A stretch of 64,000 bases of DNA from a virus, in the IMG/VR virus record IMGVR_UViG_3300050821_008688, positions 35,669 to 99,668 of that record, one strand, 5' to 3'. The notes under the pieces are model-generated. The model saw only the letters and a list, made by a program, of their open reading frames with translations, did no database searches and was not told the origin of the DNA. The translations under genes and the position numbers were made by a program. Within the stretch, counting starts at the first letter, position 1, and each line of letters opens with the position of its first letter. Shown here piece after piece: positions 6,753-12,797 of this stretch.

Positions 6753-6962
6753 ATGAGCAGACAATCAGTACGAGAAGAGAAGCATGAAATGCGTGTGATG
6801 CGAGTACTCAGCAAAGCGGTGCATGCGATGCAAAAGCTGACTGCACACGCACGCGTGGTTGACACGTTTCCAAACACGACCAAAGAAGCGTGTATTGAAC
6901 TGATGAATGTAGAAGCCCGTACGCGAATCCGATTTGCCATGAAAGATTCAGAGGCGGTCTAA
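6753..6962 (+). CDS. Unknown 69-aa basic protein
   Basis: GGGAG precedes the ATG. The sequence is helical and Arg/Lys rich (REEKHEMRVMRVLSKAVHAMQKLTAHARVV). Last gene before the structured leader at 6971-7059. Function unknown. Confidence 0.6.
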   Translation: MSRQSVREEKHEMRVMRVLSKAVHAMQKLTAHARVVDTFPNTTKEACIELMNVEARTRIRFAMKDSEAV

Positions 6963-6970
6963 ACATATCA

Positions 6971-7059
6971 GGACTACGTCCTGCTGCTTCATTGCAGGCT
7001 AGCGATGATGCTCAACGGCGCGCGGATGGGTTCCAGCACCTCCTTTCCTGTCCGCGCGA
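6971..7059 (+). promoter_or_regulatory. Structured leader with anti-Shine-Dalgarno-like loop
   Basis: Three hairpins in 90 nt: AGGAC/GTCCT (6971-6983), CTGC/GCAG (6985-6998) and CGCGCGGA/TCCGCGCG (7020-7059). The last has a 24-nt loop with CACCTCCTTTC (7038-7048), the core of the 16S rRNA 3' tail. It lies directly upstream of the gene at 7078. It could mask ribosome sites or act as a regulatory RNA. Confidence 0.45.
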
Positions 7060-7077
7060 CGAGCGAGGCGAAAAAGT

Positions 7078-7320
7078 ATGGCTGAAGAATTCATGACGCC
7101 GGATGGATTGCGTGCGGCGGTCAAGCAACTGATGGGCGAGGCGCGTGGAGCAGGCGAGTTCCAAGTGGGCTTGGCGCGACAAATGGAAGAGAAATATCTT
7201 TGGCGTCACGGGCGTGCGTGGATGGTGTGGCGCGTCCAGTACCTTGATGGTGAGTGGTCACCGTGGCATGTGCGAGCTACAGCATTACCGGAGGTTCCGT
7301 TCGTGGAGATGAAACCGTGA
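7078..7320 (+). CDS. Unknown 80-aa protein
   Basis: GAGG lies about 9 nt before ATG 7078. The N-terminus is helical (AEEFMTPDGLRAAVKQLMGEARG). A beta-rich Trp-containing end (AWMVWRVQYLDGEWSPWHV) follows. It overlaps the next gene by GTGA. The structured RNA just upstream may regulate it. Confidence 0.6.
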   Translation: MAEEFMTPDGLRAAVKQLMGEARGAGEFQVGLARQMEEKYLWRHGRAWMVWRVQYLDGEWSPWHVRATALPEVPFVEMKP

Positions 7321-7511
7321 TTAGAGAATTCGCATCTATCGAATTGAAATGCGATAACGCGCCATGCAATGCCGTTGTGTATGTAACCGAAGCCAGTCTT
7401 GAATTGTGCAACGAGAAGTTGCTTCATATGGGCTGGCGTATTTGGAGTCAGCGAGAACAAATTCTGTGTCCGATGTGTGTAGCGAGGAGAAAATGGTTAT
7501 CGGAATCGTAG
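7317..7511 (+). CDS. 64-aa zinc-binding-type protein
   Basis: GTG 7317 is favoured: GGAG is well placed and GTG overlaps the previous TGA. Cysteines occur as KCDNAPC and ILCPMCVARR, a two-knuckle zinc ribbon. It overlaps the following gene by 19 nt. It may bind DNA or RNA. Confidence 0.65.
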   Translation: MIREFASIELKCDNAPCNAVVYVTEASLELCNEKLLHMGWRIWSQREQILCPMCVARRKWLSES

Positions 7512-7927
7512 GTGCAGAGGCTGCAAAATTCACGCCGTTCACTGAGATGCAAGCGAAAGCGATTATTCGCGCGCTGCTATCAGGTCCGTACGTCACCGGC
7601 TATTCAAGCGGCCACTGTCATCTTGGCGGTGTGGATATTTGGACTGAAGAGATTGGAAACGAATTGGGATTGAAGCCGTTTATTTATCCACCAAAAACTT
7701 TGTCATGGGCCGATGGATACAAGCCGCGCAATCTGCAAATCGTAGCAGCCAGCAATGAAGTCCACTGTATCACTGTGGAAAAGCTACCCGTAGGGTACAA
7801 AGGCATGGAGTTTGATAGTTGCTATCACTGTAAAGGGCGTAACCGAGAGCACTGCAAAAGTGGGGGATGCTGGACCGCTTGGAAGGCAGCAGCCGTTGGA
7901 AAGCCTGCGTACTGGCACATCATATAG
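7493..7927 (+). CDS. SLOG/DprA-like Rossmann protein (144 aa)
   Basis: The blocks MVIGIVGAE at the N-terminus, SSGHCHLGGVDIWTEEIG near residue 40 and GYKPRNLQIVAASNEVHCI near residue 85 match the SLOG superfamily layout (glycine-rich turn, GGVD-xxxE helix, RN-xxxI-xxS). SLOG domains bind nucleotides or nucleotide-derived signals. The C-terminus adds CYHCKGRNREHCKSGGC, a likely zinc knuckle. Roles could be nucleotide salvage or interference with host signalling; context (an accessory operon) favours the latter weakly. Confidence 0.6.
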   Translation: MVIGIVGAEAAKFTPFTEMQAKAIIRALLSGPYVTGYSSGHCHLGGVDIWTEEIGNELGLKPFIYPPKTLSWADGYKPRNLQIVAASNEVHCITVEKLPVGYKGMEFDSCYHCKGRNREHCKSGGCWTAWKAAAVGKPAYWHII

Positions 7928-7976
7928 GAGGATTTATTTTAGTTCTAACAGTTTGCAAACGGTCAGTCAGACCGGT

Positions 7977-8093
7977 ATGAAGGTGGGGAGCCGCGAGGCA
8001 TACCATTCTTCTTATGACTATCTCGGTGAGCAATTCCGAGCGCAGCGCAAGTCAGGCGAGAGAGATGGCATCTTAGGCGTGTTTCGGTTCTAG
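7977..8093 (+). CDS. Possible 38-aa peptide
   Basis: An AGGAGG site at 7926-7931 has no ATG at normal distance. The first in-frame ATG is at 7977 (MKVGSREAYHSSYDYLGEQF), and a non-standard start nearer the site is possible. It ends by running 21 nt into the convergent gene at 8073. Weak evidence. Confidence 0.3.
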   Translation: MKVGSREAYHSSYDYLGEQFRAQRKSGERDGILGVFRF

Positions 8094-8423
8094 TTTTGGT
8101 TCGATTTGAAAAGCAGCACGGATGCGTTTGTTCTTTTTGCAGTTCAAAACCTCACGGTCTCGCACCACACAAAAATGATTGCTGCAATGGATGAAGAATT
8201 CGCCCTCGGGAAATGCCAGTAAGAACTGACGCATTGTTGTTGGTGTAGGATGGATGCGACGCACGGTGCGATGTTCATGAATTCGAGTAAGTAAATCTGA
8301 AAGATGCATGCCATATTTTGGGCTGGCTTTCAAGTCATCGGTCGGCACGTTCAGATTGTCCAGAGCTATGAGCCCGCAGTTGTAGCTGTTGCCTGCCATG
8401 CCGTTTTGACTGTCTTGATTCAT
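8073..8423 (-). CDS. Papain-like (C39/transglutaminase-type) candidate, 116 aa
   Basis: NSYNCGLIALDNL places a Cys (C16) at the start of a helix after a Gln/Asn-rich strand. FFIHCSNHFCVVRDREVL supplies a His (H83) at the start of a strand with Asp (D89) and Asn nearby. This Cys, His, Asp order and the short NCG-helix and H-strand pattern resemble minimal papain-fold peptidases. There is no signal peptide. GAGG precedes ATG 8423. Last gene of the unit that starts at 9427. It could cleave or cap a host protein. Activity is inferred. Confidence 0.5.
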   Translation of the reverse strand: MNQDSQNGMAGNSYNCGLIALDNLNVPTDDLKASPKYGMHLSDLLTRIHEHRTVRRIHPTPTTMRQFLLAFPEGEFFIHCSNHFCVVRDREVLNCKKNKRIRAAFQIEPKLEPKHA

Positions 8424-8427
8424 GATG

Positions 8428-8637
8428 TTAGTCCACCTCTTGGGCTTCGTACGCGCCGGGGAGAATCTGAATCGCTGCGAGCCCGTTCGCAACGCGTATC
8501 GGGTTTGCCCAAGCTACGCAGTCGGCGCAGATGGGCTTGCGAAAGCCGTTGACCGTGACGCTAGGCACTAAATTAGGATTGAACGAAAACAGTTTGTGGC
8601 ATCGCATGCACTCGCCTGTAGCCAGCATGAATCCCAT
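8428..8637 (-). CDS. 69-aa zinc-ribbon protein
   Basis: Two CxxC knuckles (ECMRCHKLF and PICADCVAW) separated by about 22 residues form a textbook zinc ribbon. It ends inside the ribosome site of the next gene, so the two are coupled. It probably binds nucleic acid or a host protein. Confidence 0.7.
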   Translation of the reverse strand: MGFMLATGECMRCHKLFSFNPNLVPSVTVNGFRKPICADCVAWANPIRVANGLAAIQILPGAYEAQEVD

Positions 8638-8638
8638 T

Positions 8639-8800
8639 TTATAATCCTTCCATCACAATTCGCGAAGCATAGCGGTAGACCTTCAGTTCTAGCGCCGCTG
8701 CGTATTTTTCAACCAGTCGTCTCGCGGCCTCGGCTGCCTTGTAGTCTTCCTCTCCAGCACAATAGTGAAACAATTCAATGTGGTCTAGTAGGATTTGCAT
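8639..8800 (-). CDS. Small 53-aa helical protein
   Basis: ATG 8800 (MQILLDHIELFHYCAGEEDY) follows GGAGG with 6-7 nt spacing and overlaps the previous stop (TGATG). It is predicted as two helices (YKAAEAARRLVEKYAAALELK). An upstream ATG in frame has no ribosome site and was rejected. Function unknown. Confidence 0.6.
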   Translation of the reverse strand: MQILLDHIELFHYCAGEEDYKAAEAARRLVEKYAAALELKVYRYASRIVMEGL

Positions 8801-8961
8801 CAGCGTGCCTCCACGGTCTGAGTGTGTTTCTGGTTCTTGAAATACGTAAGCCACTTCGGAGTGGCGTGCAGCCGTGCTTCTTCTCGCTTCCATTTCAAAG
8901 TAGCGGCGCGGTCAAAGCCTGAGATGCTGGAACCGCAGGTGCATCGGGCTTCGTAGCGCAT
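8800..8961 (-). CDS. Small 53-aa protein with CxC
   Basis: Starts ATG 8961 (MRYEARCTCGSSISGFDRAA) directly after the preceding gene's stop. It is basic and Trp/Lys/Arg rich (LKWKREEARLHATPKWL), with CTC near the N-terminus. Function unknown. Confidence 0.6.
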   Translation of the reverse strand: MRYEARCTCGSSISGFDRAATLKWKREEARLHATPKWLTYFKNQKHTQTVEAR

Positions 8962-8962
8962 G

Positions 8963-9427
8963 TTAGCTCACATCCGCAGGCAACAGGTTAGCGTCGGCAG
9001 GAACCAGGAATACATCGTAGGTCTTGTGCTTGGTTTCCACGATGAACACCAGTTCGTTGCTCGGTAGGCGATAGACGGTATGCGTCGGGCTGTAGGCATA
9101 CGGCGAAGTAATCGCCGCGACGCGTGGGATTGCGTAGTTTGTGTCAGCCAACGTCGCGAGAAAGCGCGCGTGACCGACGTGTGAGGTAATGCGCTTGATG
9201 CGCTTCGGCATGGGTTCGCGGCCAATGAGTTGAAAGCGGATATCGGCATCGCGATAACCGGGGCGTTCACGATTCACTTTCACTGCCTGTTCAGCGAAGG
9301 CTTGCGCCTCTTCGTATGTGCCGAACCATGAAGAGTGATGTTCGCGAATGCCGCCGAGCAGCCAGCCGTTGTTATGCAGCAGAGTGATAACCGCTTTGTA
9401 TTGGGTTGTCATTATCGTGTTCTCCAT
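8963..9427 (-). CDS. Unknown 154-aa protein, leaderless start
   Basis: Promoter -10 TATACT ends 6 nt before ATG 9427. As in gene 1122-1376 the coding start is ATGGAGAACACG followed by a second in-frame ATG at 9412, so a leaderless and an internal start may both work. Residues 10-60 (YKAVITLLHNNGWLL...FGTYEEAQAFAEQAV) have the beta-beta-helix-beta pattern of the small proteins at 10.9-12.6 kb. The rest contains HTVYRLPSNELVFIVETKHK. Function unknown. Confidence 0.7.
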   Translation of the reverse strand: MENTIMTTQYKAVITLLHNNGWLLGGIREHHSSWFGTYEEAQAFAEQAVKVNRERPGYRDADIRFQLIGREPMPKRIKRITSHVGHARFLATLADTNYAIPRVAAITSPYAYSPTHTVYRLPSNELVFIVETKHKTYDVFLVPADANLLPADVS

Positions 9428-9433
9428 GTCAAG

Positions 9434-9477
9434 AGTATAGCGATTATCACATTTCAGTGCAATGGTACTTTAGTACT
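9434..9477 (-). promoter_or_regulatory. Leftward promoter with GTAC operator
   Basis: Read leftward: -35 TTGCAC (9462-9457), 17-nt spacer, -10 TATACT (9439-9434), 6 nt to ATG 9427. Operator GGTACTTTAGTACT (9464-9477) is one base from the -35 and contains the stop codon of the gene at 9470-9610. Confidence 0.75.
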
Positions 9478-9610
9478 GTTTTTTAGTCGCTTCGCAGATG
9501 GGATATCGCAGGTGGCAGTTAGGATTGGCGTTGCGATTTTCGTGTCTGGGTACGCGACCTGTTTTCGTGAGCCGCACTCGCACTCCGCAGCGCGGGCAGT
9601 GAACAGTCAT
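9470..9610 (-). CDS. 46-aa zinc-ribbon peptide
   Basis: ATG 9610 overlaps the stop of the preceding gene (ATGA). MTVHCPRCGVRVRL gives CxxC, and NCHLRYPIC gives a second Cys pair with a His. Too short for more than one zinc site. It ends within the operator of the next promoter. Confidence 0.6.
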   Translation of the reverse strand: MTVHCPRCGVRVRLTKTGRVPRHENRNANPNCHLRYPICEATKKQY

Positions 9611-9741
9611 GACTTCCCCCGTGGCTTTTGGCCGACGCGGATGTGTTGCTGAGTGTCGCGCAGTTGTGTGCCGCGCCAGCCCGCGAGACCGCGATAGACC
9701 GTCGTGCCTTGAATCTTAGTGGTGATGAATACTGGCTTCAT
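9607..9741 (-). CDS. 44-aa basic peptide, leaderless start
   Basis: Begins ATG 9741 (MKPVFITTKIQGTTVYRGLAG), exactly 6 nt after -10 TATCCT, with no ribosome site. The product is basic (GWRGTQLRDTQQHIRVGQ). It is too short to have been called by length alone; support comes from the promoter geometry and the ATGA link to the next gene. Confidence 0.6.
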   Translation of the reverse strand: MKPVFITTKIQGTTVYRGLAGWRGTQLRDTQQHIRVGQKPRGKS

Positions 9742-9747
9742 GTAGAC

Positions 9748-9791
9748 AGGATACCAATCATCACATTTCAGGTCAATAGTACTTTGGTACC
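9748..9791 (-). promoter_or_regulatory. Leftward promoter with GTAC operator
   Basis: Read leftward: -35 TTGACC (9776-9771), 17-nt spacer, -10 TATCCT (9753-9748), 6 nt to ATG 9741. Operator AGTACTTTGGTACC (9778-9791). The spacer is nearly identical to that of the 9427 promoter, which suggests duplication of the promoter block. Confidence 0.75.
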
Positions 9792-10240
9792 GAATTGTGA
9801 TGGTAGTGAACGATATTCACGGGCAGTGATTGAAATTCATGGCGCAAGGCGCGCTTGCACTCCGCAAGGCTCGGTCGAGGCATATTAGTCGAGCAGCATT
9901 TCAAAGCGACCGCGACCCGCCAGTTATGTGGGTCAGTTCGTACAGGTATACGCTGTGAGGCACAGGAAGGTATAGTAGAGAGGTAGAGGCCGAGAGAGTA
10001 GCAGAGTGGCACAATCATACTGTGTGCGCGGTAGCTGGCTTCTAAGGCGATGCTCGCTACACAGACTATCAGTAGTGAGCAGCGCGAGGTATATCACCAG
10101 ATTAGAGGCTTTCACCGTTTGCTGAAACACACCATCACACTGTGTTCGTGATTACTCATGCGAACGCATGCGGCGTGTTATCACATTTGATGGAGACGAA
10201 CGTGTGTGGCGTTGGGCGCAATTTTGATGCCAAACTATTT
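9792..10240. other. Non-coding stretch with hairpins
   Basis: No gene is convincing. A 36-aa minus frame at 9773-9883 (MPRPSLAECKRAL...) has no ribosome site. A 9-bp hairpin GCTCGCTAC/GTAGTGAGC (10052-10060 and 10072-10080) with an 11-nt loop stands out, plus an ATGCG/CGCAT mini-hairpin near 10160. The stretch may encode a small RNA or hold regulatory sites. Confidence 0.35.
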
Positions 10241-10537
10241 TTATTTTGCGTTGAGGTGTGTAAATTTTACATACTGTGTAATTTTTACATAGTAAATTTT
10301 ACATAGTGCGCGCCGCCGAGCACGTTTGATGCCAATCACCGTGTAATTTTTACATAGTCGGTCAAAGTGATAGTGGCGATGTCGCCAATACACGTCGCGT
10401 ATCTCGTGTGCTGTCAATGAATTATTCCAAATTGGTATTTTCGCATAGTCAGGCGCGCAGCTAAGTGCTGCGTTATCATGCAGCGCGCGCTCGGATGGCG
10501 AGATTGTGCTGACCGCGCGCATCGCAATGTCCATCAC
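10241..10537 (-). CDS. Doubtful 98-aa basic protein
   Basis: An open frame from ATG 10537 (MMDIAMRAVSTISPSERAL...) with protein-like stretches (YAKIPIWNNSLTAHEIRDVYW) and a basic end. Its last third is encoded by the palindrome cluster (LCKIYYVKITQYVKF), which argues against it or for a very unusual C-terminus. No clear ribosome site. Confidence 0.3.
   Translation of the reverse strand: MMDIAMRAVSTISPSERALHDNAALSCAPDYAKIPIWNNSLTAHEIRDVYWRHRHYHFDRLCKNYTVIGIKRARRRALCKIYYVKITQYVKFTHLNAK
10258..10355. repeat. Cluster of four TGTAAA-TTTACA palindromes
   Basis: Copies at 10258-10272, 10276-10290, 10291-10304 and 10341-10355 fit RTGTAAWTTTTACAT. Three are almost contiguous at 15-18-bp pitch, like iterons or a multi-operator site. 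Single copies elsewhere (1450, 10854, 10907, 40786) sit next to gene starts or ends. Confidence 0.65.
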
Positions 10538-10752
10538 TCGCGCGCCCCACGCAACTAATTGATTGCGCGATAGTTAAAACATTTTCGTTTGGCCCTGTTC
10601 GTGCGTGCGCACATTTTTTCGCAATGGCCCTAAAATTGCGAGGACCCTTTGGCACTCCACATGCGGGCAAAAACGCCCCACGGAGGTCGCCTGCCAGCCG
10701 AGCCTAACTACACCCCCCTAACAGAGTTTATTTAATCTGCTTACGATTTCGC

Positions 10753-10782
10753 TTGACAAGTTCTAGGCGCTCGCGGTATCCT
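10753..10782 (+). promoter_or_regulatory. Rightward promoter
   Basis: TTGACA (10753-10758), 18-nt spacer, TATCCT (10777-10782). It lacks a GTAC operator. It is the likely start of the long small-gene operon beginning at 10935. Confidence 0.6.
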
Positions 10783-10853
10783 ACAAAAGTTCCAAGGTCT
10801 GGGTTCTCAGGTGATTTCAAAAGCCCCCGAAGTCGGACATTAGAACGGACATC

Positions 10854-10921
10854 GTGTAAAATTTACACGGTGCGCCGTAAGTGTCGTTCAGGCGGGCCTT
10901 GGGACTATGTAAATTTTACAT
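10854..10921. promoter_or_regulatory. Two 15-bp palindromes in the leader
   Basis: GTGTAAAATTTACAC (10854-10868) and ATGTAAATTTTACAT (10907-10921) are perfect palindromes. The second lies directly before GGGAGC and ATG 10935. The same arrangement (palindrome, GGAG, ATG) occurs at 40786. In RNA each could also fold as a hairpin next to the ribosome site. Confidence 0.6.
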
Positions 10922-10934
10922 AGTGGGAGCATCC

Positions 10935-11138
10935 ATGAGCGTTCCAAAAGTGATAGTCAAAATCAAAAAGCGATTCGGTATCTTCGTTCAGGACACCAAC
11001 CCTCCCTATCGGTCGCATGTCTATCCCCGAGCCTACACCAGCCGCGCCCATGCGAAGCGTGCGATACTTGATTCTATCGTCTACGAAGTGCGCCCACTTT
11101 CTCTGGCGCGTCCATTTTCTCTTCGAGGTGAAAAGTGA
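10935..11138 (+). CDS. Small alpha/beta protein, tandem family member 1 (67 aa)
   Basis: GGGAG lies 8 nt before the ATG. The pattern is beta strand (KKRFGIFVQD), a variable loop, a helix after S-RAHAKRAILD, then a strand (VYEVRPLS). Five further genes downstream share this layout. No known family recognised. First gene of the operon. Confidence 0.65.
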   Translation: MSVPKVIVKIKKRFGIFVQDTNPPYRSHVYPRAYTSRAHAKRAILDSIVYEVRPLSLARPFSLRGEK

Positions 11139-11326
11139 TAATCAAGAAAGCGAAACAAGTTTGGGTCATCTGGTATAAAATCGAGTCCGGTGGCTTTCGG
11201 TCTTTGAATGAGGGAACCACGGACACGTACGAGACCAAGGCCGCAGCCGAGGAAGCGTTGAAGAAGTATCTCGCCACGTATCCACCTGTGCTTCCCGGCT
11301 CTCGGTACGACGTACGCCCGCTTTGA
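11135..11326 (+). CDS. Tandem family member 2 (63 aa)
   Basis: The GTG start overlaps the previous TGA. Strand KQVWVIWYKIES, helix ETKAAAEEALKKYLATY, strand YDVRPL. Aligns by pattern with members 1 and 3-6. Function unknown. Confidence 0.65.
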   Translation: MIIKKAKQVWVIWYKIESGGFRSLNEGTTDTYETKAAAEEALKKYLATYPPVLPGSRYDVRPL

Positions 11327-11351
11327 AGTGAAAAGTGAGGAGAGAAAAATT

Positions 11352-11564
11352 ATGAGCAAACGAAAAGTCATACGAAAAGCGCGGTCGCATCGGTTTGGTG
11401 TCTTCGTTAATGACGGCCACGGTACTGGCGTACGGTCGTATTCTCTGCCGAAGGTCTATGGTAGCGCAGTGAGAGCGCAGATAGCTGCGGAGGCCAAAAG
11501 TCTCGCGCTGATAGAGAGAGTGGATATGTTTGTTGTCCGCGAACTGCGGCAGGGAGAAAAATAA
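11352..11564 (+). CDS. Tandem family member 3 (70 aa)
   Basis: ATG 11352 follows GGAGAG; an in-frame upstream start was rejected. Strand HRFGVFVNDGHG closely resembles member 1 (FGIFVQD), then helix VRAQIAAEAKSLALIE and strand MFVVRELRQGEK. The basic N-terminus (MSKRKVIRKARSH) suggests nucleic-acid contact. Confidence 0.65.
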   Translation: MSKRKVIRKARSHRFGVFVNDGHGTGVRSYSLPKVYGSAVRAQIAAEAKSLALIERVDMFVVRELRQGEK

Positions 11565-11746
11565 TGGTAGAGCGAATCATTCTTCGCAGTGGTAGAAGTA
11601 TTGAAGACCCAACTGATTCGGCACCGATAACCTTGACTATGACGGGCGGCACTCCGGTTTTTCTGGCCGCGATTGGCTGGCCCGTTAGATTAGCGATTTG
11701 GGTTTTGCGGCGCTATGTTCGGAGGATAACCGAAAATGAAAATTAA
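11564..11746 (+). CDS. 60-aa single-pass membrane protein
   Basis: Begins in a TAATG overlap. The segment GGTPVFLAAIGWPVRLAIWVL is a likely membrane helix, followed by a basic tail (RRYVRRITENEN). Inserted between tandem family members 3 and 4. Function unknown. Confidence 0.6.
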   Translation: MVERIILRSGRSIEDPTDSAPITLTMTGGTPVFLAAIGWPVRLAIWVLRRYVRRITENEN

Positions 11747-11924
11747 AATTAGAAAAGCAATCACGCGCTATCGCGTCGCATTGGGAAATCTGGGCTGGTC
11801 GGCAGACCTTCCTGACTTTTACAAGTCGCGGTTGGCTGCTACTCGTGCGGTCACGAAACATCTGAAAGAAATCCACGGGACGGCAGCGGAGATGTGCTAT
11901 AGTGTTGAGAGGGTGATACTGTGA
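11736..11924 (+). CDS. Tandem family member 4 (62 aa)
   Basis: Overlaps the preceding gene by 11 nt. Strand ITRYRVALGNLGW, helix SRLAATRAVTKHLKEIHGT, strand CYSVERVIL. GGAGG lies 13 nt upstream of the ATG. Coupled to the next gene by GTGA. Confidence 0.65.
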   Translation: MKIKIRKAITRYRVALGNLGWSADLPDFYKSRLAATRAVTKHLKEIHGTAAEMCYSVERVIL

Positions 11925-12169
11925 AGGGCGGCGCGCAGTTCTACAATTCGGAAATCGTGAAGGGATACCAGACGTACGTTATTGGAACAAAAGCGTGTAT
12001 GTTTTTGGATGAGCGAAAGCTACCGTCGTCGTTCCGTATTCGGTGGCGTGTGCTGGACATTGATGAGTTTTATTACGCCTTGCGTTTTGAGGCGGTTGAG
12101 ACTAAGATGGGTTTCACGAAAGAGAACGGCGTGTTCCAATGCCGATTCGCAATGAAGGCGGTGTCATGA
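11921..12169 (+). CDS. Unknown 82-aa protein
   Basis: GTG start overlapping the previous stop. The sequence is beta rich (YQTYVIGTKACMFLD, RIRWRVLDIDEFYYALRFEAVETK). The phrase KACMFLDERK parallels AACMFGQVERK in the next gene, so the two may share ancestry. Function unknown. Confidence 0.6.
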   Translation: MKGGAQFYNSEIVKGYQTYVIGTKACMFLDERKLPSSFRIRWRVLDIDEFYYALRFEAVETKMGFTKENGVFQCRFAMKAVS

Positions 12170-12369
12170 TGGCTAAGAAGTATGTTATCACGTTCAATGC
12201 GGCGTGTATGTTTGGTCAGGTTGAGCGAAAGCGTTCTGGAAGTATTCCCTATGAGTTTGATACGCGCGCCGAGGCTGAAGTTGCGCTTACAAATTCGCTT
12301 CGGTTGCATCCTCTTCGGGTTTGCACGCCGGAACAAATAGACTACCAAGTAGTGGAGGTGAGCGAATGA
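12166..12369 (+). CDS. Tandem family member 5 (67 aa)
   Basis: ATG overlaps the previous TGA. Strand KKYVITFNAACMF, then FDTRAEAEVALTNSLRLH (helix) and IDYQVVEVSE (strand). Nearly the same helix signature (TRAEAE) occurs in member 6, so these two are recent duplicates. Confidence 0.7.
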   Translation: MMAKKYVITFNAACMFGQVERKRSGSIPYEFDTRAEAEVALTNSLRLHPLRVCTPEQIDYQVVEVSE

Positions 12370-12566
12370 GCGCCAAAAAGAAAGCGAAGAAGTTGCCGGT
12401 GCGTTATCAGGTTGTGTACGAATCGGATGCGACGAGAAAGACAGAGCCATCCACAAATTATCCCGGAAAGTTTAAGACGCGCGCCGAAGCCGAGCAGCTT
12501 CTTAATGGACTTGATGAGTGGTTTCGCGAGTCAATGGGCTACCGAGTTCAAGAGGTGCGCGCGTGA
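12366..12566 (+). CDS. Tandem family member 6 (66 aa)
   Basis: ATG overlaps the previous stop. Basic N-terminus (MSAKKKAKKLPVRYQVVYE), helix KTRAEAEQLLNGLDEWF, strand YRVQEVRA. Ends the run of small alpha/beta paralogues. Confidence 0.7.
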   Translation: MSAKKKAKKLPVRYQVVYESDATRKTEPSTNYPGKFKTRAEAEQLLNGLDEWFRESMGYRVQEVRA

Positions 12567-12640
12567 TGATTCTTATCGCGCTCGGGATTGCGGTGTCGTG
12601 CTGGATATATGTGCATCATCCGCCAACGAGGTTCCGATGA
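12566..12640 (+). CDS. 24-aa membrane micro-peptide
   Basis: ATG in a TGATG overlap; the product is MILIALGIAVSCWIYVHHPP plus four residues. It is almost entirely one membrane helix. Support comes from perfect coupling to both neighbours and from two similar micro-genes immediately downstream. Confidence 0.5.
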   Translation: MILIALGIAVSCWIYVHHPPTRFR

Positions 12641-12729
12641 AAATTCTTTTGATTCTTTTGATTCTCGTGGTTCTGTGGCTTTTGAGTGGTCCAGACAACG
12701 ACGACGATGATGATGGCGGTTGGGCATGA
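12637..12729 (+). CDS. 30-aa membrane micro-peptide with acidic tail
   Basis: ATGA overlap with the previous gene. MKILLILLILVVLWLLSG is a membrane helix, followed by DNDDDDDGGWA. A hydrophobic helix with a poly-Asp cytosolic or external tail suggests a small membrane effector or holin-like peptide. Function unknown. Confidence 0.55.
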   Translation: MKILLILLILVVLWLLSGPDNDDDDDGGWA

Positions 12730-12797
12730 TTTACGTGGCGATTCATTTTTTGATTGTTCTTGAATTGATTCGTGAGACGAAGGGGATGAAGATATGA
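12726..12797 (+). CDS. 23-aa membrane micro-peptide
   Basis: ATGA overlaps at both ends. MIYVAIHFLIVLELIRETKG is a short hydrophobic helix with a charged end. Third in the run of membrane micro-peptides. It may mainly serve translational coupling. Confidence 0.45.
   Translation: MIYVAIHFLIVLELIRETKGMKI

Larger units (their letters stand above)
10538..10934 (+). other. Non-coding stretch: promoter and long leader of the 10935 operon
   Basis: No gene seen. The right half holds a promoter (10753-10782), a leader of about 145 nt with a GC-rich hairpin-prone segment near 10820, and two 15-bp palindromes (10854, 10907). The left half holds short GC-rich repeats (GCGCGC) without clear function. 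Confidence 0.5.

Noticed and set aside
9773-9883. 36-aa minus frame ending in the GTAC operator
   Set aside because: No promoter or ribosome site of the type used by neighbours; kept only as a note in the non-coding entry.
10240-10360. CRISPR-like repeat array in the palindrome cluster
   Set aside because: Units are 15-bp palindromes with near-zero spacers; no spacers of regular size and no cas genes.
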